Assembly: GCA_905116865.2 (NCBI GenBank)
Contig: CAJHNH020003149.1
Location: 17,264 to 81,263 of the forward strand
Direction of reading: 5' to 3'
DNA: 64,000 bases
Origin: Candidula unifasciata
Taxonomy: Eukaryota > Mollusca > Gastropoda > Stylommatophora > Geomitridae
Shown one piece after another: positions 35,107-46,435 of this stretch. Under the pieces are notes generated by a model, which searched no databases, had not been told where the DNA came from, and saw nothing but the letters and a program-made list of their open reading frames with translations. A program made the translations under genes and the position numbers. Within the stretch, counting starts at the first letter, position 1; the number at the start of each line of letters is the position of its first letter.

Positions 35107-35934
35107 GTGAGTGATGTATTCTAACGTTCCGAATAATTAGGTTTTATATAACTGATATCTGAGTAATGATATCTTATTGTTATCTACGTACATTAGCCTT
35201 GTAAAATATTGCATATTGTAATATTGCATCTGGCGTCGCATGAATCATTTAAACAGGGGTGTTGACGAGTCGAGGTGTAGTAGACTCTCGCTTATCCCCG
35301 ATCGCGATTGTGGCGACTCCATATTATCCGGTCCAGTTTTCTGGGGAAAAATTATTCTTAGTTGTAAAACAGGAAATAATATAATGTGCAAAGTTTGTTG
35401 CAACGGGTGTCACTTGTGCATAAACAAGTGAAGAGGAAAGATATCAAACCAAACGAAAAGTTTATTAGAAAGCTTCACATTATAAAAAATACAAACAACA
35501 AGTGAACGTTGCGGCTATGGAGCCTTCATCATCACATGCACAAATCGAACGAATTGCCCCTCACCCTGCTAACTCTCGAACAATCGAGACGAACTTCGTC
35601 TTCTTCGTCTTTACTGGCCTTTCAAAAGTTCGAACACTTGTGGGCTCTAATTATGTTCCTGAACCGAACTCTTATGTGCACATCCGTTTTACAGATCATA
35701 CCCACTTGAATGCAGGCTGTTAAATGATAAATTAACTATAAACTGTGGACGACGCGAAGAGATAATTCTGGAGGCTGAAAAGTTACATAATTATTGTAAC
35801 ATGACAGATCACTGTGTGGTATATAATTTATCTTATCGCAAGTAGTGATGTCTAGTCAAATAAGTCATGAATTCTCAAGATGGCAACAATAAGCAGAAGG
35901 CATTTCATTATTGTTGGTGTGCCAAGAAAGGTGG
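35107..35934. other. No gene recognised
   Basis: Two short overlapping frames at about 35502-35723 have no identifiable domain. No simple repeat or transposon hallmark. Confidence 0.35.
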
Positions 35935-36290
35935 CCGTCGTTGCCTAGTGGCTAGGCGCTCGAATACGGTCGGAAGGACTTTGGTTCAAAACTACAATTT
36001 AGGAATTGAAAAAAAAAAAAAAAAAAAAAAAGAAAAGTGAGTCAAGCATTCTATGTGGGATGCGTCACTGGCTTGTTCAAAGTTGAGAGGATCCTCTTCA
36101 TTGCAAAGGGTTTTATCCTCAGTAGATAGGCCTTTCTGTCCAGCGGCCAGCCACCTGCCGAGAGAGTCGCACAAACTATGTAGCTCCGTCAAGAACCTCA
36201 AGAGATTTCTGTAAAGGTTCTATTCGACGCATCTGTGAAACAAGGAAACGACTTTCAGAGCGACTTCGCCACGGACACCACATCTTTTTA
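35935..36290 (+). mobile_element. tRNA-derived SINE (family S3)
   Basis: The head GTCGTTGCCTAGTGGCTAGGC serves as a polymerase III A-box region and GGTTCAAAACT near 35983 as a degenerate B-box. An A24 tract follows near 36009, and then an unrelated body of about 250 bp. Single copy in this window. Confidence 0.5.
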
Positions 36291-36344
36291 ATTTTTTTTT
36301 TTTAAACAGCGAAAGAACGAATACAGACAATTCTATAACAACTG

Positions 36345-36540
36345 GTCAGCATCTGGAGCTCAGGCGTTGCTAAGTAGCGTCGTAATGCCAGGGTGCCTGA
36401 TTCAAGCCAGCTGCGGACTGTTTGTCTTGCGATGGTTTCTACAGTGGTACCTGGAGTCGACCGCAACAAAAAACACCAGCCACATACACACAAATGGTGG
36501 GATTGGTTCTGCAATGTTCTGTAAAGCATACGCAAGTAAT
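36345..36540 (+). mobile_element. SINE family S2 copy 3
   Basis: Shares GTCGTAATGCCAGGGTG, TTTGTCTTGCGATGGTTTC, TACAGTGGTACC and GGGATTGGTTCTG with family S2. The GAGAGCTGACC block is changed. Confidence 0.6.
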
Positions 36541-36649
36541 AATTTTACCAGTTGTAATCGATGTTTGAAGGTAGACATTTTTATTTTAAGTCTGCGATGC
36601 TAGATTAGTAATATATGCACCTAGGGTGTTCTTTTCTAACTTTATTATT

Positions 36650-37735
36650 GTGAGATTTGGCGAATGTCCCCGCTGCGACTGAGCTTCATCGTTTGTTCTG
36701 CCTATGATGTATTACCGTCTGGTGTTAACATGGTAAAGTGGAGTTCGGCTAACGACCCGTCATGCCCGCTATGCAGAGCTAAGTAAACGCTCGAGCATGT
36801 TCTGTCTGCGTGCCGAAAAGCCCTAGGTCAAAGCAAATATACTTGGCGCCACAACAAGGTGCTAAAAGAGTTAGCAGCCGTTGTGGACCAAGATAGGATG
36901 AGGGCCAATGCGAGGGCCAGTCCGACCGTCGTTCCCATACGTTTCCTTCAGGCTGGACAGATTCAGATAGGTACATTTAACACAGTCGCATACGCTCCAT
37001 CGATGTTAGACTGTGCGAGGGACTGGTCACTGGCGGTTGACCTGTCTAGCTATGAAAAGTACCCTGAGTTAATCCGGAAGACTGGTCTGTGACCTGACAT
37101 AGTTCTCCACTCTGCGGAGAAACGTCAGCTCATCCTGACTGAGCTGACCATGCCGTATGAGTCGAGAATGAACGAAAGCCACATGTATAAGCTCGAGAAA
37201 TACAGTGACGTAGCAGCGGGTCTGAGGAGAGACTAAGCGTACACAGTAAGAATCTTCGCCGTAGAGGTGGGGGCAAGAGGTCCCGTTTCCAGTGTCTAGT
37301 GGAAAAGAGTTTAGTATCCCTCAAAAGACCATCGTGTTCGAATAGTCTGCCAGTGTCCCTCTGCCACCAGCCAACAAAGTCAAACATGTGTCCGGTAAAC
37401 CAAACGTAAGCTTGCCACTCGGTCGTCCAGGTATGCAGACTGCTTTAATTATGCTACCGCAACGACTATTTATTTACAGTACCTTTTTTGCAAAAGTCAC
37501 CAATTCGTCTTGTCCCTGTCCGATAACATCCGGTAATACGCGCAGCAGGAGAAACCAACCCTGAGCATCATGAAATCAGGTGGGCCTAGTCTCTGAAGAT
37601 GTCTAGGAGCGTGGGCCGAAACATTTGTTTCGAGATTGAGATTGAGATTACTTCTACTGATGATTGGTAGACTCCTGCTGCCAATGCTCCCCTGTGGAGT
37701 TACTTCTTCTTGTTCGTTGCTAGCCCACAAAACAA
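36650..37735 (+). pseudogene. LINE family P C-terminus and 3' UTR (copy 2)
   Basis: The frame reads SFIVCSAYDVLPSGVNMVKW then NDPSCPLCRAK (stop) TLEHVLSACRKAL, KYTWRHNKVLKELAAVVD, and after 37090 PDIVLHSAEKRQLILTELT, ESHMYKLEKYSDVAAGLRRD and IFAVEVGARG. C-P-L-C...H...C is the C-terminal zinc knuckle of this LINE type. Several stops. The 3' UTR (37400-37710) is shared with other copies. Confidence 0.75.
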
Positions 37736-38136
37736 CCAGGCAAGGCTGGTGATTTTCGGGAAAGACCTTTTGACACCGATGGAAAGACTGGTCCCCCGGT
37801 ATCGCTGGATGGATAAACTGACATCTGGAGACAGATGTCGACTGTGAACCGGGTTGATCACTCCTAACTCATTATAATACCTCTGATTTCGCGAACCGAT
37901 AAAGAAATATGCCCCCAGGGTTCAACGAAAGAAGAGGAGAATCATGGACCCAATCAATTATATACCAACGGTGACCACCTTGCTAGCCCCCGGACTCCGA
38001 TTCTTGCCTAACGGCCGGGTTCTCTCTAAGCATGTGGAAAGAGCTTCACGGGGTTGCATGGTTTGAGAACTAATGCCGGAAGAATGAAATGCTATAGTGC
38101 TCCACGCAGTAAACGCCGTCAAAAACTACTACTCCT
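37736..38136 (+). other. Probable 5' region of the next family P LINE
   Basis: About 400 bp between the 3' UTR of one family P copy and the coding start of the next. GC-richer than neighbouring intronic DNA. No motif recognised. Confidence 0.35.
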
Positions 38137-39044
38137 GTGGTAGTTTTTGAGTCGTTAGTGAACGACTGGCAGGGTATACCCCACTCGCTCGGAGAGGCCT
38201 TCGACGTCGACTACGGAGGCGCACGTTTGATGATTCCTGAAGAAGGGCGTTCGAAAATCAGGTTTCTACCTGCGAGCGACAAGGTGGTCTGTTGTAAGCT
38301 GGAAGGTACACTATGTGAGAAACTAAATCATAATTTAAAGAAGAAGTCGTTAGGTTATAAACTTACAAGGTTTGGTAATGTTATATACGAGCACTGTTCC
38401 CACGAGTTTGGGACAGTCGAAAAAGCGCCGCCGGGCGTCAAGCAGAATACAAGCAGGAGACAGAGGGACATTTTGAAGTGCAGGGCAGACAAGAGCGCAC
38501 TCAGAAAACGGTTCAAAGCCGCTACATGCAGCGAACGAGAGGGGCTGCATGAAGTCTGGTTGCATCTAAGAAACAGACACAGTGCCCTCTGTCGTGCTGA
38601 GCGTTTCTGTAACAATAGACGGAAAAACAAAAGAGAGCGAGATAAATTCTTTAGGGACGAGTTCCAGTTTGCCCGTGGTCTTTTCGAGCAACTTAAGCCC
38701 GGGACTCTTGTGGTGAGTAGAGGAGCTCCAGTCACATTTATGCAAACTGTACTCTGACAAAAAGAGGAATGAGCCTCTCTATAACAATCCAGAGATCCTT
38801 AGTGGCTTTAAGCAGCCTGAATTGCAAGTCCGCCCCAGGTCCGAATTGTGTTCAGTACGTCCTGTAAAAGCGTTGTCTGAAAGTCCTACGAATGCATCAC
38901 CGCTTGTTGAGACAAGCATGGCGTCAAAAACACATTTGCCTGGAGTGGCAACAGGCCAACGGGGTCTACATTCTCAAAGAGCAAGACTCGAAAAGTCTTT
39001 CCCAATTCAGGCCCATTTCGCTGTTGAACGTTGGGGGTAAAATA
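38137..39044 (+). pseudogene. LINE family P ORF, N-terminal half, cut by LTR element
   Basis: The open frame 38137-38757 contains SKIRFLPASDKVVC and GVKQNTSRRQRDIL, then CRAERFCNNRRKNKRERDKF, FARGLFEQLKPGTL. These are the pre-RT region of this LINE type. After a frameshift, 38892-39044 reads LLRQAWRQKHICLEWQQANG then VYILKEQDSKSLSQFRPISL and LNVGGKI, the RT fingers and motif 1. The ORF stops where the 5' LTR begins. The gene resumes at 46436, without the RT palm. Confidence 0.8.
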
Positions 39045-40155
39045 ATGATAGTCATTACACATCGGTTTAATAGGCTGATAACCTGTCTTACCTGTAATCT
39101 GCACAAAATTCAAACTTGGACTCGCCCAGAAATATATAGTCCCTTATATCTATATATATAGGCCTGTATTGGACAACATTATTATGTCTGCCTTTTCTGG
39201 TTACTTTAACTAAACTCCACTTTTAAATGTATATCTTTTGGGGATATATTTAGGGAGTTAATTGAGGTTTCTTGGAAACCGATTTACTCCTTGCCCCAGT
39301 ATACAAGGAACTTCTTTTGTACCAACGCCTGAAATGTCTAACTGACGCCATTCTCCTTGCCAGCTTCTCAAGCCTCCAGATGTGTTAATCTGTGCCTGTA
39401 TACTTTAAATTTTCAAGGCAATCTGGAAAGGTCTCAGTTTTACATATGCTTGGGATGTATATTTTCTGAAGAGCTGGCAGAAGATTCACAGTCTCAACAA
39501 CATCCACTCACCAACATCCAACCACCAGAAACAACTTGTTACCAACCAGCTAACACCTGTGAAGGTTCCTGATATCTCCAAAAATGGGGGAGATTGTGCC
39601 TCAAACAGCTACCAGTGCCAGAGCTTAATGTGGCTCAAAGACATTGTGTGTCCTTACTGGTGATAAAGACTTGCTAGATACCGGTACAGTTGCTGTATAG
39701 TGAAGTACTCTTGCTACTTGATCCAGTGGAGCAGAATTCCCAGAGTCAAAGACAGTCAAATCATCCGGAGCTGAGGGAGGCATCATAGACAGAGATAAGA
39801 GAAGATAAGTCTAATGCTTCGCATGATGTTGTGTTCCTCACAGCTCCCTGTGTCCAGTGATGAAAAGATGTCATCTCCAAGGCCTTCTGTCTGTGTAGAT
39901 CCTAGTGATTTGGACATGATTTCCTGAGATCTGGCAATTTGTCTCACTTTTATATATCTAATTTATATTGATTATATACATTCATTTTCATGGCTGACTT
40001 AGGTGTCTCTATTTCACCGTTTTTTAAGTGTTTCGCAGTTGTGTATGTATGTGTATCTTCTTTATATGTGTTAACATGGTTATGATAATGAACTATCATA
40101 ACCTGGGGGCTTTCTTTAGTAAGTAGTGGGGGTGTCCAGCCAAGTGTGCCTAGAA

Positions 40156-40193
<38 letters not shown>

Positions 40194-40375
40194 ACATATT
40201 TTGTAGTGCCAATACTTGAGTTGCCCTACTCCAGAGATAAGTTGATCGTATATTGGCCACGGGGAATCCCTTAGACCAATACGAGCCAAACGACTCAACA
40301 AAATTATCTCTGAGTGCTGCTGGTTCTGAAGGAGAAATCCTTACATTAGGCACGCGACAGGAGTGATATGTGACA
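39044..40375 (+). repeat. 5' LTR of gypsy element
   Basis: About 1,330 bp, matching 45136-46435 with about nine substitutions, one ~30-bp insertion (near 39661-39690) and small TA/T length changes. It ends GATATGTGACA. It lacks the first eight bases of the 3' LTR (TGTCGTGA). Contains a (TA)n run near 40160. Confidence 0.92.
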
Positions 40376-40399
40376 GAACAACATATCCCCAAAAATCTG

Positions 40400-40418
40400 T
40401 GGTCTCGTCGTGGGATTG
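40400..40418 (+). promoter_or_regulatory. Candidate tRNA primer-binding site
   Basis: TGGTCTCGTCGTGGGATT has the expected shape of a tRNA 3'-end complement (TGG, then seven acceptor bases, then T-arm-like GTGGGATT). It starts 25 nt after the LTR end, further than usual, so it is tentative. The tRNA identity is not assigned. Confidence 0.35.
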
Positions 40419-40693
40419 TTTTGTACACTGTTCAATTTTTAAATTTGCTGGTGATCTTGGCCAGGAGTTGTTCAGTGTTTGTTTTTTTGTTAACACAGTT
40501 GTGACCATTCTGGGTCAGTTCTTAGAGTATACTCCTAGGAGTGATTTGTAATCATTGTGGTGTTTTGTGGTGTTCAAGTACATTGGGTTAGGTACATCCT
40601 TGGTTGGTGGAGATAATTTAATCTATTGTTGATTATATTTACATTGTTGGTGACAATATATTTTGTTGTGGACTGTTAGATTGACAAGACAGC

Positions 40694-43600
40694 ATGTCGC
40701 AGTCAAAAATTTCCATACAGGAATTGAAGGACATGGCTGTCCAGATGGGATTGGAGGGTAAAGAAATGACCGAGTGGATTAAAACCACGGAACGTGAGAT
40801 GAGGATGGAAGCCCGTGAGGCTGAGAGACTCAGAATTGAGGCAGAGAAGGAAAGCGAAAGACTCAGAATTGAATCTGAGAGGATTCGAGAAACTGAAAGA
40901 CTCCGAATTGAGTCTGAGAGGGAGTCAGAAAGAATGAAGTTGGAACAGGAGGTGAGGTTAAGAGAATTGGAACTTCAGGCTCAGAGAGAGGGTAATAGAC
41001 CCAGATCTCCAACACCTGATATTGATGGTGCATCAACGCACAGTAGCTCAGCTCAAGCGATGAACTTTCCTATGCCAGTCTTCGACCCGAAGGCTGAAAA
41101 TATTGAACAGTACCTAGACCGATTTGGCAAATTGGCATCTTTGTACAACTTGGAAAGGAATATGTACACGCTGAAGTTGGCTCAAGGTTTGAGGGGTGAG
41201 GCATACGAGATTTATCAACGGATGCCCACCGGTACTGAGACTGATTATGATGCATTGTGTCAGGCTTTGCTGAAACGTTTCGAACTTAATGCTGCGACAT
41301 ACAGACAGAAGTTCAGAAATGAGAGAAAGATGACAGGGGAGAACTATCCTCAGTTCGCCAGTCGCCTTCAGGGATATTTGACAAGGTGGAGGGAAATGTC
41401 TGGATACTCCTCTTCTTTTGAAGATTTACAGGAGATGATCCTAACGGAACAACTCCGAGAGACATTACCTCGGCCTATGCAAACCTTCCTGACGGAGAAT
41501 GGTGCTGACAGACTGAGTGAGATGTTGATGTATGCTGAGAGGTATGAGATGGCACATAAAGAAGTGGGTATAGGTGGGAAACCCAAGGCCCAGGGCCAAG
41601 GGAAAAATAATGGTAATGGTCATAAAACCCATCCAAATGAATCCCCTAAAAAGAATTCATCCCAAGCACAACCCCAGAACCCCTCAAAAGTTCAGGGAAC
41701 ACAACATAGACAACCCTTTAATGGCCCTAAAAAGCCTTACTGCCATATTTGTAAGAATAATAACCACTGGACTAAGGAATGTAAATCCAAACAGTCAGGG
41801 AATTTACAAGTATCAGCTTTGTTGTCTACTGTAGTACCTTCTACCCAGGAACAATTGTACAATGGTTCCAATAGGCCTCCTGTGGTAGAGAGGGTTTGGG
41901 CTAATGGATATTCTCTAAATTGTCTGTATGATAGTGGTTTGTCATACGGCTGTGTGGTGAGGCCAGAGTTTGTAAAACCTGATCAGTATACTGGCAGATT
42001 CATAGAGCTCCAATGTGCCACATTGGATGCTAAACCTTTAAACTTGCCTATTGCTAAGATTAAGGTCCGTTCAAAGTATGTCTCGGGGGTAATTGAGGCT
42101 GCAGTGCTCGAACACTGTACCTTTGATTTAATTCTTGGCGCTACTTATGTATTTTTAGCAGAGCCGAAGAAACCTTCAGAGCATCTTGCTGCGGTGACCA
42201 CCCGAGCACAACATAAAAGTGCCTTAGAGGATTCTCCTCATGTAAATCCTCTTCCTGAGGAAATTAAGGTGGCCCAAAGTAGTGACCCAACCCTTAAGGC
42301 ATGTTTTAAAAAGTTAACTGCAAGTCACAATCCTCCTTTGAAGAAAGAATTCTTCATGAAAGGTAAGTTGCTTTACAGATGGGCAAGTGACAAGTATACA
42401 GAGCACAGTCAACTTGTAGTACCCAAAACATATAGACAGCAGATTCTCCAGATGGGGCACACTATAGCCTATAGTGCCCATATGGGAATACATGCAACGA
42501 CACAACGCATTGCCTGCCATTACTTTTGGCCAGGTATGTCAGCAGATATCATGCGTTATGTCAAATCCTGTCCGGAGTGCCAGAAGGTAGCTCCCAAAGG
42601 CAGGAATGCACCAGTCGGACTGGGGGAAACCCCTGTCACCTCCACACCTTTTGAAAGGGTGGCGGTCGATTTGGTTGGACCACTTCCTCTCACAAAGAAG
42701 AAGAATGCTTACATATTGACCTTGGTCGACTGTTGTTCAGGGTATCCGGAGGCTGTTGCACTTCGGAGGATTGACAGTAAGACGGTGGCAGAGGCATTGA
42801 TGAGCATTTTCACCAGAGTGGGATTCCCTTCGCAGATACTGACAGACAATGGATCTCAGTTTAAAGGGAAACTAATGGAGGAAGTGTTTCAGATAATCAA
42901 GTCTCAACACATTTGCACCAGTCCATACCGACCCCAAGCGAACGGCCAGAATGAGCGGTTCAATGGAACGTTGGTATCGCTTCTGAGAAGATTAACACAG
43001 GAAAAGCCAGAGAGGTGGGACGAGTATCTGTCTGCAGCACTATTCGCCTACCGGGAAGTACCCAATGCCTCTACTGGATTTCCACCTGCGACCTTGGTGT
43101 TCGGAAGACCCATTTCTGGACCCTTGGCCATTCTCAGGAAGACATGGACAGACGAAGGGGCAGATGATTCCTTGAAAACCATATCACAGTATGTGCAGGA
43201 ACTCAAGGAACGGTTAAAGCTAGGGTGGGACCTGGCTAAAGAGAACTTGATTCGTGCACGTAAGAGGTACGCTGCACATTTCAACCGGAAGACGAAGGAA
43301 CGATGTCTTGAGGTTGGAGATAGGGTGCTTTTGCTGCTACCATCAGGGAAGTCTAAGTTAGAGTTAGCTTGGGGAGGCCCTTATACGGTGGTAGAGAAGA
43401 TATCCAGGATCCATTATAAGATCAACATCAAAGGTAAAGGTAAGTCAAAGGTCTATCACATTAATCTCCTCCGGAAATACAACGAGAGAGAGGTAAGTGA
43501 CACACCGACCCTCTTGACACTTTCTGTAGCTATGGAGGTGGAAGGTGGAGAAGCCACAGCTGTGGAATATCCTCTTCACCCCAGGGAGACCTATAAAGAT

Positions 43601-45070
43601 GTAGAGGTTAACCCAACTCTCTCTGTCTCTCAGAAACAAGCTATAGGGCAACTCTTGTCAGAGTACGATTCTGTCCTGACAGAGAAGCCAGGGCGCACTT
43701 CATTAATGGAGTATGATATGACATTGGTTACTGATGAGCCTATTCGTCAACGCCCTTTTCAGATCCCTTTCTCTAAAGAGGAAGCAGTAAGAAAGGAGAT
43801 CGAATATCTACTTAAGGAAGGTGTGATTTCACCCTCAGAGTCCCCTTACAGTGCTAATGTGGTTCTCTTGAGGAAACCTTCAGGTGAGCATCGTCTGTGC
43901 ATAGACTACAGACAACTGAACAGGGTAACGGAATTTCTTCCGGAGCCCCTTCCTGATCAGAGTCATCTGTTTGCCCGGCTCAATAAGGCCAAGTTTTTTT
44001 CCAAAATTGACCTGAGCAAAGGGTACTATCAGATCCCTGTCAGGAAAGAGGTGCGTAAATATTTAGCTTTTAGCACTTCAGATGCCCATTATGAATTTAA
44101 CGTCCTTCCTTTTGGAACTTGCAATGCTCCGGGGGCCTTCACCAGAATGATGAGACTGCTTTTAAACCCCTTGGGGGACCCCTCTATCTCCAATTTTATG
44201 GACGATATTCTGGTGGCTTCCGAGACCTTCGAGGAGCACTTAGTTTCGTTGCAAAAACTCTTACAGAGGTTGAAAGAGACAGGTCTGACTGCCCGACCTA
44301 CCAAATGCAAATTGGCTTGGCGGGACTTGGAGTTTCTGGGGCACACGGTTTCTGAAGGAACCATTAGCCCAGAACCCAAGAACATTGAGAAGCTTAAGAA
44401 AGCTCCTAGACCTACAACGAAAAAGGAAGTCCGTTCCTTTGTATCCCTGTGCGGATATTATCAAAAGTTCATTCAGAACTTCAATTCTATAGCGGCACCT
44501 TTAACAGATGCCACCAAAAAAGATCGTCCTGAGAAGGTATGTTGGACCCCTGAGTGTGAAGACGCTTACCGCACTCTGAAAGAGAAATTGACTTCATCCC
44601 CAGTGCTACAACTTCCGGACTTATCTAAGCCCTTTGTTTTGCGCACTGATGCGAGTGGGGTGGGAATTGGGGCCACAATCCTTCAGACAGGTTTACATGA
44701 TTCTGAGACTCTCTTTCCTGTGGCATATGCCAGCAGAAAGCTCAACCAGGCTGAACGACGTTACTCCTGTATTGAGCGAGAGTGTCTTGCTTTGGTTTGG
44801 AGCGTACAGCGGTTCCAACCTTATTTATATGGTGTACAATTCACGGTACAAACTGACCACCAACCCCTCGTATTCTTGGCATCTTCTACCCATTTGAATC
44901 CAAGATTGATGAGGTGGTCTTTGCTACTGCAACCCTATTCGTTTACTGTGGAATATATTCCTGGTAATCAGAATGTGGGAGCAGATTTCTTGAGCCGCCA
45001 TCCCTTGTCTGATAATTCACAGACTGAAGGTGATGAGCAAGCTGAAAGTAGTGTGTCCATAGATGTGTAA
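40694..45070 (+). CDS. Gag-Pol polyprotein (gag-PR-IN-RT-RH)
   Basis: An intact frame of 1,458 codons; the ATG at 40694 is the first in frame. It has an N-terminal charged coiled coil (about residues 30-100) and a SCAN-like capsid segment (about 184-286, TDYDALCQALLKRFE to YAERYEMAH). The CCHC knuckle is C350, C353, H358, C363. The protease has D413-S-G, but the second motif reads LILGATY. The integrase zinc domain is H589/H596/C626/C629, with the catalytic triad D659, D718, E754 (35-residue spacing) and a GPY module near 894. RT has D1106 (KIDLSKGY) and FMDD 1168-1171. RNase H has D1319, E1363 and D1388. It would encode particle assembly, processing, reverse transcription and integration. 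No frameshift separates gag and pol. Confidence 0.95.
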   Translation: MSQSKISIQELKDMAVQMGLEGKEMTEWIKTTEREMRMEAREAERLRIEAEKESERLRIESERIRETERLRIESERESERMKLEQEVRLRELELQAQREGNRPRSPTPDIDGASTHSSSAQAMNFPMPVFDPKAENIEQYLDRFGKLASLYNLERNMYTLKLAQGLRGEAYEIYQRMPTGTETDYDALCQALLKRFELNAATYRQKFRNERKMTGENYPQFASRLQGYLTRWREMSGYSSSFEDLQEMILTEQLRETLPRPMQTFLTENGADRLSEMLMYAERYEMAHKEVGIGGKPKAQGQGKNNGNGHKTHPNESPKKNSSQAQPQNPSKVQGTQHRQPFNGPKKPYCHICKNNNHWTKECKSKQSGNLQVSALLSTVVPSTQEQLYNGSNRPPVVERVWANGYSLNCLYDSGLSYGCVVRPEFVKPDQYTGRFIELQCATLDAKPLNLPIAKIKVRSKYVSGVIEAAVLEHCTFDLILGATYVFLAEPKKPSEHLAAVTTRAQHKSALEDSPHVNPLPEEIKVAQSSDPTLKACFKKLTASHNPPLKKEFFMKGKLLYRWASDKYTEHSQLVVPKTYRQQILQMGHTIAYSAHMGIHATTQRIACHYFWPGMSADIMRYVKSCPECQKVAPKGRNAPVGLGETPVTSTPFERVAVDLVGPLPLTKKKNAYILTLVDCCSGYPEAVALRRIDSKTVAEALMSIFTRVGFPSQILTDNGSQFKGKLMEEVFQIIKSQHICTSPYRPQANGQNERFNGTLVSLLRRLTQEKPERWDEYLSAALFAYREVPNASTGFPPATLVFGRPISGPLAILRKTWTDEGADDSLKTISQYVQELKERLKLGWDLAKENLIRARKRYAAHFNRKTKERCLEVGDRVLLLLPSGKSKLELAWGGPYTVVEKISRIHYKINIKGKGKSKVYHINLLRKYNEREVSDTPTLLTLSVAMEVEGGEATAVEYPLHPRETYKDVEVNPTLSVSQKQAIGQLLSEYDSVLTEKPGRTSLMEYDMTLVTDEPIRQRPFQIPFSKEEAVRKEIEYLLKEGVISPSESPYSANVVLLRKPSGEHRLCIDYRQLNRVTEFLPEPLPDQSHLFARLNKAKFFSKIDLSKGYYQIPVRKEVRKYLAFSTSDAHYEFNVLPFGTCNAPGAFTRMMRLLLNPLGDPSISNFMDDILVASETFEEHLVSLQKLLQRLKETGLTARPTKCKLAWRDLEFLGHTVSEGTISPEPKNIEKLKKAPRPTTKKEVRSFVSLCGYYQKFIQNFNSIAAPLTDATKKDRPEKVCWTPECEDAYRTLKEKLTSSPVLQLPDLSKPFVLRTDASGVGIGATILQTGLHDSETLFPVAYASRKLNQAERRYSCIERECLALVWSVQRFQPYLYGVQFTVQTDHQPLVFLASSTHLNPRLMRWSLLLQPYSFTVEYIPGNQNVGADFLSRHPLSDNSQTEGDEQAESSVSIDV

Positions 45071-45111
45071 ATGGCTGATCATTTTTCATTCGCGTAGTAC
45101 GCTCTTCCCTT

Positions 45112-45127
45112 GGGGGGGGGGGGGTAC
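45112..45127 (+). promoter_or_regulatory. Polypurine tract
   Basis: A G13 run followed by TAC, immediately before the 3' LTR start TGTCGTGA. Position and purine content suit the plus-strand primer. Confidence 0.7.
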
Positions 45128-46215
45128 TGTCGTGAAATGATAGTCATTACACATCGGTTTAATAGGCTGATAACCTGTCTTACCTGTAATCTGCACAAAA
45201 TTCAAACTTGGACTCGCCCAGAAATATATAGTCCCATATATCTATATATATAGGCCTGTATTGGACAACATTATTATGTATGCCTTTTCTGGTTACTTTA
45301 ACTAAACTCCACTTTTAAATGTATATCTTTTGGGGATATATTTAGGGAGTTAATTGAGGTTTCTTGGAAACCGATTTACTCCTTGCCCCAGTATACAAGG
45401 AACTTCTTTTGTACCAACGCCTGAAATGTCTAACTGACGCCATTCTCCTTGCCAGCTTCTCAAGCCTCCAGATGTGTTAATCTGTGCCTGTATACTTTAA
45501 ATTTTCAAGGCAATCTGAAAAGGTCTCAGTTTTACATATGCTTGGGATGTATATTTTCTGAAGAGCTGGCAGAAGATTCACAGTCTCAACAACATCCACT
45601 CACCAACATCCAACCACCAGAAACAACTTGTTACCCACCAGCTAACACCTGTGAAGGTTCCTGACATCTCCAAAACTGGGGGAGATTGTGCCTCAAACAG
45701 CTACCAGTGCCAGAGCTTAATGTGGCTCAAAGACATTGTGTGTCCTTACAGTTGCTGTATAGTGAAGTACTCTTGCTACTTGATCCAGTGGAACAGAATT
45801 CCCAGAGTCAAAGACAGTCAAATCATCCGGAGCTGAGGGAGGCATCATAGACAGAGATAAGAGAAGATAAGTCTAATGCTTCACATGATGTTGTGTTCCT
45901 CACAGCTCCCTGTGTCCAGTGATGAAAAGATGTCATCTCCAAGGCCTTCTGTCTGTGTAGATCCTAGTGATTTGGACATGATTTCCTGAGATCTGGCAAT
46001 TTGTCTCACTTTTATATATCTAATTTATATTGATTATATACATTCATTTTCATGGCTGACTTAGGTGTCTCTATTTCACCGTTTTTAAGTGTTTCGCAGT
46101 TGTGTATGTATGTGTATCTTCTTTATATGTGTTAACATGGTTATGATAATGAACTATCATAACCTGGGGGCTTTCTTTAGTAAGTAGTGGGGGTGTCCAG
46201 CCAAGTGTGCCTAGA

Positions 46216-46253
<38 letters not shown>

Positions 46254-46435
46254 ACATATTTTGTAGTGCCAATACTTGAGTTGCCCTATTCCAGAGATAA
46301 GTTGATCGTATATTGGCCACGGGGAATCCCTTAGACCAATACGAGCCAAACGACTCAACAAAATTATCTCTGAGTGCTGCTGGTTCTGAAGGAGAAATCC
46401 TTACATTAGGCACGCGACAGGAGTGATATGTGACA
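45128..46435 (+). repeat. 3' LTR of gypsy element
   Basis: About 1,308 bp starting TGTCGTGAAATGATAG and ending GTGACA. TGTC and GACA form the short terminal inverted repeat typical of LTRs. Homologous to 39044-40375 from its ninth base onward. Confidence 0.92.

Larger units (their letters stand above)
39044..46435 (+). mobile_element. Ty3/gypsy-type LTR retrotransposon, Gmr1-like order
   Basis: A 7.4 kb element: LTR, ~320-bp leader, single gag-pol frame, polypurine tract, LTR. The integrase is encoded upstream of reverse transcriptase, the arrangement described for Gmr1-like members of Ty3/gypsy. LTR identity by eye is about 99%, implying a young insertion. No matching target-site duplication is visible. 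It lies within a family P LINE. Confidence 0.92.
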
